The translations under genes and the position numbers were made by a program. Of a stretch of DNA of 64,000 nt, positions 37,657-64,000 are shown one piece after another; position 1 is the stretch's first letter; the number at the start of each line of letters is the position of its first letter. The notes beneath the pieces are model-generated. The model saw nothing but the letters and a program-made list of their open reading frames with translations. It was not told where the DNA came from and did no database searches. This DNA comes from Lota lota (Eukaryota; Chordata; Actinopteri; Gadiformes; Lotidae): assembly GCA_026745465.1 (NCBI GenBank), contig JACYXH010000087.1, positions 2,540,542 through 2,604,541 on the forward strand. The letters are read 5' to 3'.

Positions 37657-38815
37657 TGGAGGTTGCTGCCAAGGAGCGGAGGCCAGTGATTGGTCCAAAC
37701 GTGACCCTTCTGGGAGGGTGATTGGTACGAGGATAATTCACTTAAAGAGCGATGCTCCCCAGACGCCCAGACCTCCACACGCTGAAGCAGACCCCGACCC
37801 TACAGGAGCAGAGACCAACCCCGGGTTGATCCCTGCTCTGGAGACCACTAAAGACCCTCTGAAAAACCCTAAACACCCCTAAAGAACATCTTAAAGGTCC
37901 TTTCACATTGAAGGCCATTATTCGTTGGAATTTTTTGCCCACGTCAATAAAATAATTACAAATCATGGAGCTGAATGGGACTGTACACATACGACGCAAT
38001 TTCCGTTCTGTAAAAAAGCAGCATAAATTGTGTCATAAAAGGTAGATTTTTTACGGCTCTAGCCAGCGAACAGTTTAACCAATCACAATCAGGTATCTTT
38101 GTTATCGTAACATTCCCTAACATTCTGGGGCCGGTCCTTGCATCCTCAGGGATTCCCCAAGAGAAAATGGGTGTGTTCGTCAGAATGGCCGGTTTGCAAC
38201 AAAATCCAAAAACAGCATTGGTTCTTTGATCACCACAGTGTGCACAAGGGCGCTCAGTTGAAATAGTGAAACTCTACCAACATGCCCTCCAATGAACAGC
38301 TGCCTGTAATCGATCAAACATACTACGTGAAAGATTACGTCAGCATCTAGTATCTGTAAATATTTGGTATCTGTAAAATATTGACTACATCCCACTCTCT
38401 GTATATTTCCAGTTCCAAGCAAGACTTGCTGAGATTGAGGGATTATGCACATTTGTACGATTGCTCAGGCAAGGACTACAAGGACATGAAACAGGAAACT
38501 CTTGGCGTCATTAAATGAACAGCACACACATCGCAGTGACTATATTGTACCCTGTTGCTGTATTCGACAGCAGTTCAACAGCCCATTCCTATATCAGGGT
38601 TCCCTCCTAACATACTGGGACCCCCTTAACATTCTTGGACCCTACTTACATTCAGGGACCCCTCCTAACATTCTAGGGGCGGTCCTACCATTCTGGGGAT
38701 TGTCCCATAATGTATTTTGTTTGTTTTATGAGATTAGTTAAAAAAAAGTACTTCCCTTGCTTTTCAGAAGTTAGGTAGCTAATAGCAGGAGGCTTAGCTT
38801 CACTAGCAGTACTCA

Positions 38816-38822
38816 CAGAGAC

Positions 38823-38915
<93 letters not shown>

Positions 38916-38943
38916 GAGACAGAGAGAGAGACACACACACACA
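38816..38943. repeat. (GA)n array with short (CA)n end
   Basis: GAGAGA with scattered CAGAGA, then ACACAC. Confidence 0.95.
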
Positions 38944-40781
38944 CAGGAGGACAGGGGTGTAGAGGGCCGTCTGACGACGGGCGTGCTGCTGCTAACCAGA
39001 GAATAGCAGCCTGTTAGCACCGCTTCACTGATCTGCTCAGAGGAGAGACTCACTGACACACTTGACACACTCACAAGAACACCCTCCAACTAACACACAA
39101 GCAACTCAGCAGGACAGTGTTAGTGATCGTAAATGTTGATATTAATGATAAAATATGAAGTGGAAATATAATTAAATTACTACAACGTCCTAATAAGAGA
39201 GTATTTAAATAGAGTGTATTGTTCAAATGATGGTAAATAAAATACATAAAATAAATGTTGTTTGTACATGGATTAAATTTATGAATTTCATTAACATTAT
39301 TGTTATTATGACGATGAATTGTGTAATAATAATAACAATAATAAATATTGATGTATCTTTATACTAAGACATAATGAATAGACCACTACTACGACTACTG
39401 TGACTATATTATTAAATACACACAGTACACCCTTCCATACAGTATACACACACACAGCACAGAGTGGAGAGGGGCGGTGGAGGGATGGAAAGAGGTGGAG
39501 GGATGAGAAGAGGAGAGGAGCACGAGTCCTCCCACTGCGCTGACGTTAACAGTAATGTAATTTAATTAAAGGCGGTCGGCTCCAGCAGCATTTGATTCTA
39601 ATAGGTGATGAAGAAGTAACGGACACACACGGTACTCACACTCACACATACACACACATCAGTCTGGACACACACACACCAGTCTGGGGCGGGGGTAGTG
39701 GTGGTGGACTTCGAGGACATCAGGTCACATCCTATCAGACCAAGCACGAGGGGGGTGGGGGGCAGGTACCAGCTACACACTGACCCCCCCCCCCCCCCCC
39801 CCACACACACACACCCCACCCCCACACCCAATACAACCAGTAGACAACCAGACAGAACATAATGCAAAAATACAAATGCCTTAGTAATAATGAAATAATA
39901 TGAATATTATTATTTGTGTTGCAGTGCATGAGGAGATTTAATACAAATTGTAAAAAATTGTATTGTTACTATTATTGTTTAAATTATTATTCTTATTGAA
40001 GTGTGTTGCGGAGGATATTTGTGGTACAAAAAAAACCAACAGCTGATCCAGAAGAGAAGAGGGTTGAAAACGATTACAGCTGACCGCAGTAAAGATATCA
40101 AATATTAAAATCTGTTTTCATGTTCAGGGCATCTTGGGAGAGCATCTGTTTTCAGTGTCATGAATATTAGATAAATTACAATTGTTTAAAACAATCTGAC
40201 AAATAATTATTCATATTGTATATTAATATTAATATATTAATAATGTGAATTTACATATAGTCAAATAATAACTCTATATTATATTATTTTGTATTACATT
40301 ACATGACACTGTATATCATATTATATTATACTGTACGGTTTTGGGTGAATAACAGTCAAACGTTGTCTTTTTAAATATTATTTTGGAATACATTTTCTTA
40401 AGATATATCTCTCTGACATAATCCAATATTTTGTACCAGTGTGGGTTCAAATTAAGTTAACATTAATCATGAAACTTACATTCATCATGAAACTAAAAAA
40501 TTATAAGACTAAAATTAATCATGATACTAATATTAACCCAGTGTTTGTACAAGTGAGGTTTTACATTGAATAAGTAACACATTGTAACAATGTGTCTCAA
40601 TGGATGGATTAACTATATTATTTAATTTAGACTGCATACTATAATTGTTTCATGCAGAATAATAACATACACAACATAATAAGAATAATATTGAATTATA
40701 TATGAACTGGAAATCAAGCAAAAATGTAACTAAATACATTCCAGCGTCCAAAAGTCTTCAATCTTATTTATTTGTTATTAA

Positions 40782-40782
<1 letters not shown>
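38944..40782. other. No gene seen; AT-rich with CA and poly(C) tracts
   Basis: 39640-39680 is CA-rich and 39784-39802 is poly(C) followed by CACACA. 39840-40780 is AT-rich unique sequence. Confidence 0.55.
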
Positions 40783-40847
<65 letters not shown>

Positions 40848-40875
40848 TTGTGTGTGTGTGTGTGTGTGTGTGTGT
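40783..40875. repeat. (GT)n microsatellite
   Basis: GTGT with one GGTTG interruption near 40847. Confidence 0.95.
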
Positions 40876-41059
40876 GAGAGTGAGAGAGAGAGAGGTGTGA
40901 GTGTGTGTGCATGTAGAGGATCTGGTTAGTCAGAGAAGATGACATGGCGGCCATTATCAAATGTACAAGCAGTGCAGCCCCCCTCATTTGACTACTCCGC
41001 TCCGCGCTAGAGTTAACCCCTCAAACACAACCTTGTCCTGGGTAGAAGACAACAGAGAC

Positions 41060-41510
41060 CTCCCTCACACTACATACACTAACTATACAAAAAACACTAT
41101 CACACTGACCATAAAAAAACCCACTAAATACACTAAGTATACAAAACACAATAAATACACCAACCATTCTATATTATAACATCTAACCCTAACAGCTCTA
41201 ATACATGTTTCTTAGTATAACATCTAACCCTAACAACTATCACAGATATCACACTATCACACCGACCATACAAAACCCACTAAATACACTTAACTATACA
41301 AAACACTTTATTACACCAACCATACTAAACACACCAACCATACAAAACACAATAAATACACCAAAACACAATAAATACACTTACCATACAAAATGCACTA
41401 AATACCCCAACCATACAAAACCCACTAATTACACAAACCATACAAAACCCACTAAATACACCAACCATACAAAACACGATAAATACACTAACCATACTAA
41501 CCCAATAAAA
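41060..41510. repeat. 28-bp AC-rich minisatellite
   Basis: Variants of ACCATACAAAACCCACTAAA followed by TACACCAA, about 15 degenerate copies. Confidence 0.9.
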
Positions 41511-41689
41511 TAAGAGAATTAAATGAAAATAACCTTAATATCACCTAATAAAAAACCTGATTACCAGTTCAATAAGAGAGGGACTCAGTCTGTGTACCTT
41601 TCTATCTGCGTGCCTGTCTGTTTGCTAGCCGGCCTGCTCGTCGGTCTGTCTGAGAGGTGGGGACTAATTTCCTCCCAAAACGGTGTGCT

Positions 41690-41930
41690 ATTTGTGATGA
41701 TTTTGTTTAATTCTAATTAGTTGTTAATTAGATAATCCTATGCTCTCTGATCTCTCTTAACGCCATTCACCGCGTTGTTTACCTTCCATTACCAGCCTTT
41801 TATCGTGAAATTAAAAATTACATTTACTTCACGGGGAGTTAGACAGTGTTAATGACAGCAAACAACTCATTATTCAGAACGGACCATATTACGGCTGCGT
41901 GGACACGGAAACACACACATGATCTTCAAA
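41690..41930. promoter_or_regulatory. Candidate conserved non-coding element
   Basis: Unique, with TTCTAATTAGTTGTTAATTAG at its left, then GTGAAATTAAAAATTACAT and GTTAATGACAGC. No coding signal. It lies 3' of the last antxr2 exon found. Confidence 0.25.
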
Positions 41931-42222
41931 AACATAGTTCTATTTAAACTGTCGATTTTTCACACATGACGGGTGAATACACTTTGGTTTTTCACTCTTT
42001 CAACACAGCCACCAAGGAGCTCCAGACTAGAACCTATGAGAACAACCTCACCAGAACCATGAAGTTCTCTACAAAACTAAAACAACTGCTGAACGTTATT
42101 TGGACTTTTCCTTGCCTGATTGTTCATAGTTTAACAAGGCCATCGCGGTCTGTGTGATTGACAGAAAGAAAGAGATTTTTTTTCATCACATTTAAATAAA
42201 AGAGATCCGTGGTTTCCTAACA

Positions 42223-42277
<55 letters not shown>

Positions 42278-42279
42278 AG
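42223..42279. repeat. (TC)n microsatellite
   Basis: TCTC with one TATC interruption. Confidence 0.95.
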
Positions 42280-42833
42280 CGAGGTGGCAGATGTTGCCGG
42301 GCCAGGCTGGCTGTGTGGTTACTCCCTGGCTGACGACAGTCACAGCACATCACATCTCCCAGCGCCCGGGGCGAACGAGGAGCTGCAGCTGTGTCCTACC
42401 GCTAGCACCCTGGGGCTCTCCATGTGAGAGCACAAAAAGATAGATTTCACCCGCTTTCTCTTCCTTTCACCACCTCTCCCTTCCCCTGGCCTCGCTGGGT
42501 CTCCTCTGTTCATCAGGAGGGAAGAGAGGAGAGGCGGGGAGGAGATGAGAGGAGAGGAGGAGGGAGAGGGGGGGGGTATGTCTGACTACCTGTTTCTTTC
42601 CACCTGTGTGAATAACTTGATGAAAGCAAAGCTCTGAAACATTCATGAGCCTGAGGGATTCCTATTGGCCATCAAAGACAAGCCCCTCCCCCCCTCCCCT
42701 CAGCCTGTCTGCCAGGCCGACTGGGGACGTCCGTTTGTTGTGTCTCTTAAAGGGAAAACTGGGCAGTCGACTGTTTACACTTTCATAGAGAACAAGTGCT
42801 TGTGTGTGTGTGTGTGGGTGGGGGGTGGGGGGG

Positions 42834-42975
42834 ACCACTAGTCCAGCACTTAGTGTGTTCAACTCCCAGTCAAATGGTTCTGGGGTTGATCCCTAATGTC
42901 TGCATTCTGCATCCTTGAGCAAGATGACTCCTAACCCCTACCTGCTCCTGATGATGATGTGTATCTGAATTCTCT
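42834..42975 (+). mobile_element. SINE fragment
   Basis: A B-box-like GGGGTTGATCCC (42882-42893) and CCTTGAGCAAGATGACTCCT resemble the SINE at 14841-15073. The 3' tail is lost. Confidence 0.6.
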
Positions 42976-43674
42976 GAGAAAGAAAATGAAACAATAACAT
43001 AATAGGAGAGATGAGAGTAAATGCTAGGAGGCCGACACTAAGCTGTTAGCTGCACCACACACACACACAACTCTTTCTGCTCCCCGTCAACCCAGGTGGA
43101 CATCTGAAGAGCTTTTCATGTGGACGCTTCAAAACTTCTCAATAAGAAAGACAATGGAGAAGATTACTCACAGGAAGAAAGAAGCCTTTATCTGAACTCC
43201 CAGCTACTTCTGAGTAAGGCTGGGTGTAGTTTAAATACTACTAGCACCATATAATACCTGCAATTCAGTGCCAGTACTTAATCAATACTTACATACAAGA
43301 ATGGGTTTAATGTAAGCCTTAACAGCTGTATACCATTAAACAAAATTGTAAAAAAAAATCCCACAATAGAAAAAATTTCACGCAACATTTGCTGGTGCAT
43401 TACGCCTACAGACTGTTATCAAGGTGTACATTTAGCATCAGAAAATGATATTCCATGAAATCCATTTCAATCTCATGTAATTTCAGTGTATCAATTTCCT
43501 TCTATTCCTTCAAGCTGATTTAATGGGTGGATTATTTTTTCCCTCCTGGCTATGTGGCCAAGTAGGTGACCAATTACCAAGTCGTGTTTAAGGAAATCAA
43601 TGAATAGATGAAAGAAAAATAAACAGACAGAGATAAATAATATAAGAAACTAGTCATTTATAAATATACTCCAA

Positions 43675-43705
43675 TCACACACACACATACACACACACAC
43701 ACACA

Positions 43706-43760
<55 letters not shown>
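43675..43760. repeat. (CA)n microsatellite
   Basis: CACA with two TA interruptions. Confidence 0.95.
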
Positions 43761-43765
<5 letters not shown>

Positions 43766-44099
43766 CAAGGCATATTGTGGGATGTGTGGAGCAGCTGGTG
43801 TGTGTTTGTGGATTAAAATCAGAGGGATGATGTCAAAACATCTGCATGGGCGGGGCTCTACTTTCTCAGGTCCCCAGTGGATGAATATGTTGTTCTGGGT
43901 AGGGTTGAGAGGCGGCTGCCAGGGTACGACCATATAAGGTCTTCTTTGTACCACAACCAACAGCTGCAGTTAAACAACAATACAACACTTTCTCCTCTCT
44001 CTCTCTGCACACAAAGCCCTTAATGTCTCCGCTCTGTTTTATTTAGAGTTAGAAATACTTATTTAATTCATATACCCTCCACTTATATTAATATAGTCC

Positions 44100-44142
44100 C
44101 TCTGTCTAAAGGTAACAGGTTCGATCCCCAACGTCCACACAC
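44100..44142 (+). mobile_element. Short SINE remnant
   Basis: CTAAAGGTAACAGGTTCGAT followed by CCCCAACGTCC carries a good B box and resembles the other SINE copies. Nothing else of the element is recognisable. It lies just 3' of the last antxr2 exon found. Confidence 0.4.
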
Positions 44143-44182
44143 TACTAATCTGTAGTTGACTGTTTTAGTCATTCAGACTCAC

Positions 44183-62404
<18,222 letters not shown>

Positions 62405-62897
62405 CTTCAGGATAACACAGCTAGTTAGTACTGGTTAACACAACTATTTAACAGTGGTTAAACAAAACAGCAAGTAATTATAAACACAGCTAGTTAGTAC
62501 TGGCTAGCACAGCTAGTTAGTATATGTTAAAGGTGTGATATTATGCTTTTTCGTCTTTTCCCTTTGCTTTAAAGCAGTGCCCCCCAAACTGCGGCCCCCG
62601 GGCCGGTTACAGCCCACCACCACATTCTGGGTGGCCCCCGAAGCAATGTATGTTATTTATTGTATTCGGGCCTCTGGTTTATTTCGTTTCACTTTCCGCC
62701 CTATGGTGTATTTCACTTGAAATTCCCAATTTTATCCTCTGCTGGCTACCGTATTTAGACGGCCATTTAATCACCACAGCAACCGTTCGTGCCGCACAGG
62801 CTCCCGCCGCAGTCTTGCGCCTCAAGAATATTGTCACAGGTAGTTTTATTTTTTTGCCTCCCAAGCTCGATAAGTTTAATTATTATTTTCAGAGGAA

Positions 62898-63690
62898 ATG
62901 TCAAAGATGAATCGTAAATGAAAAATGTATCATGAGTGCCGGGTGTTCAACGAACAATGGACTGATAATAATTTTTTTGTTCTATGCAAGGACAAGAATT
63001 TGTCTGATATGCCAAGAATCTGTAGCGGTTTTCAAGGATTACAATTTGCGCAGACATTTTGAGACAAAACACAAAGATAAATATGGTAACCTGCAAGGAC
63101 AAGTGCGGACAGACAAGATAAGAAAACTAAGGGGTGGCTACACAGCAGAATACATTTTTAAGCCAAGCTCAGCAGAACCAGTCATGCCTATGGGCTAGCT
63201 TTCGTGTGGCGAGACTAATAGCTAAGAACGGAAAGGCCTTCACACTAAAACAGTGTTTAACTGCAATCACAGAGGAGGTATGTCCAGATAAAAAAGATGC
63301 CCTGTGTTCTGTGAGTTTATCGGCAAGTACAATTACACTGAGAATTGAAGAGATGGGAGCCAACGTGCACAATCAGTTGCAAGATAAATCTAAAAACTTT
63401 GTTTTTTTCTCGCTTGCACTTGACTAAAAGCAAGGTATTAAAGACACCACACAGCTGTTCCGAAGAGCTTGCAGCACTACAAAGCCTCAAAGGCATAACG
63501 ACTGGCAGATACATTTTTGACAAGGTTTGTCAAACTATTGGAGACTTGGGACTTGACTGGGCAAAGGTAGCGAGCATAACAACAGATGGAGCACCGAGCA
63601 TGGGTGGCTCTACAAGGGGACTAATCGGCTACATTAACAGGGAGATGGATGAGCGAGGACATGCACGGCCATTGCAAATTCATTGCCTTA
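62898..63690 (+). pseudogene. hAT transposase relic with BED-type zinc finger
   Basis: Reading begins M-S-K-M-N-R-K at 62898 and meets an in-frame TGA at codon 8. It then gives Y-H-E-C-R-V-F-N-E-Q-W-T-D-N-N-F-F, a hallmark of the GTF2IRD2/ZBED-like hAT proteins. After a frameshift near 62995 comes the BED-like finger C-L-I-C-Q-E-S ... N-L-R-R-H-F-E-T-K-H. A second shift near 63180 leads to R-L-I-A-K-N-G-K-A-F-T and L-A-L-D followed by a stop at 63427. A third frame gives L-K-G-I-T-T-G-R-Y-I-F and A-S-I-T-T-D-G-A-P-S-M-G-G, the second catalytic Asp region. The rest is cut off at 63690 by an insertion. At least three frame changes and two stops show it is dead. Confidence 0.88.
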
Positions 63691-64000
63691 CACTGCAAAA
63701 AAGCAAAATCTTACCAAGTATATTTGTCTAATTTCTAGTCAGAAATATCTCATTAACACTTAATATAAGACACAATCACCTAAGTAATATTTCAGTGAGA
63801 TATAGGGACTTGTTTTTAGAAGATGCATCTTGTTAAGTGAAAGAGTCCTGAAAACAGATGAAACAAGCTTTTTTGACATCTCATAACGTTTTTAAGCTTC
63901 TATGTTATTTGTAAAAGATGGATCATCTTGTTTGAAGAACTAGACTTACATGATTTAAGAAAAGCTGCTTTATTGTACAACTTTAACAGTCAACAGTTTT
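63691..64000. mobile_element. Small non-autonomous element nested in the hAT relic
   Basis: The transposase reading L-Q-I-H-C-L stops matching exactly at CACTGCAAAAA. That start, and the following TTACCAAGTATATTTGTCT, look like an abundant short fish repeat that begins CACTGCAAAAA. The right end and target duplication are outside the window, so class and length are unknown. Confidence 0.55.

Larger units (their letters stand above)
62575..64000 (+). mobile_element. hAT-type element (ZBED/GTF2IRD2-like transposase), runs off the window
   Basis: The left end starts CAGTGCCCCCCAAACTGCGG, a typical terminus of hAT elements of the Charlie/ZBED kind (C-A-G start, then C-C-A-A-A-C-T-G-C-G-G). The sequence just outside, 62567-62574, would be the 8-bp target copy; the right end is beyond the window. 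It contains a decayed BED-finger transposase and is interrupted by a second element at 63691. It lies in an antxr2 intron, upstream of exon a. Confidence 0.8.

Noticed and set aside
38180..38452. 90-codon minus frame, considered as a Harbinger-type protein fragment
   Set aside because: The residues do not match any conserved HARBI1 motif I know, and no inverted terminal repeats could be paired.

Overview
The window looks like a teleost fish chromosome, probably a percomorph. It has very dense (CA)n/(GT)n microsatellites, many short minisatellites, a decayed Tc1/mariner element, several hAT-type elements, a LINE tail of the L2/Maui kind, tRNA-derived SINEs, and a vertebrate gene split into short exons with GT-AG introns. 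I see no prokaryotic, viral or plasmid feature.

The one host gene I can prove lies on the minus strand between 62404 and 44183. Twelve coding exons (1041 nt, 347 codons, one continuous frame) encode most of an anthrax-toxin-receptor-family protein. In order they give the second half of the extracellular von Willebrand factor A (vWA) domain, an Ig-like membrane-proximal domain, one membrane helix ending in W-W-F-W-P-L-C-C, a proline-rich stretch and the conserved cytosolic tail. The tail resembles ANTXR2 (capillary morphogenesis protein 2) more than ANTXR1, so I call it antxr2. The 5' exons (signal peptide and first half of the vWA domain) lie right of the window. The expected final exon (Gly-Arg-Cys-Ile-Asn-Phe type end) was not found.

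Positions 1-44182 hold no gene I can support. They are either the last antxr2 intron or the sequence downstream of the gene. They hold minisatellite arrays (1-600, 2575-2745, 3330-3690, 5570-5960, 7148-7555, 9890-10095, 11800-12190, 16326-16520, 19505-19775, 22425-22812, 36060-36275, 41060-41510), long dinucleotide arrays, inverted-repeat elements (9218-9714, 13033-14253, 15109-15311, 16298-16967), a Tc1 element (17947-18980), and islands of non-repetitive, homeobox-site-rich sequence that may be conserved regulatory elements.

The antxr2 introns hold a LINE 3' end (44900-45363), a 0.7-kb tandem duplication (49196-50634), purine-rich arrays (51540-52220, 55080-55640), a SINE (52706-52866) and, beyond the first exon seen, a hAT transposase relic (62575 to the window end) with a second small element nested in it.

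I did not find an undescribed multi-gene system. The points most worth checking are the spliced gene itself, the hAT element carrying a tRNA-Gly-like segment and a perfect hairpin, the duplicated cysteine-rich reading frame, and the 28-bp minisatellite present in two opposite orientations.
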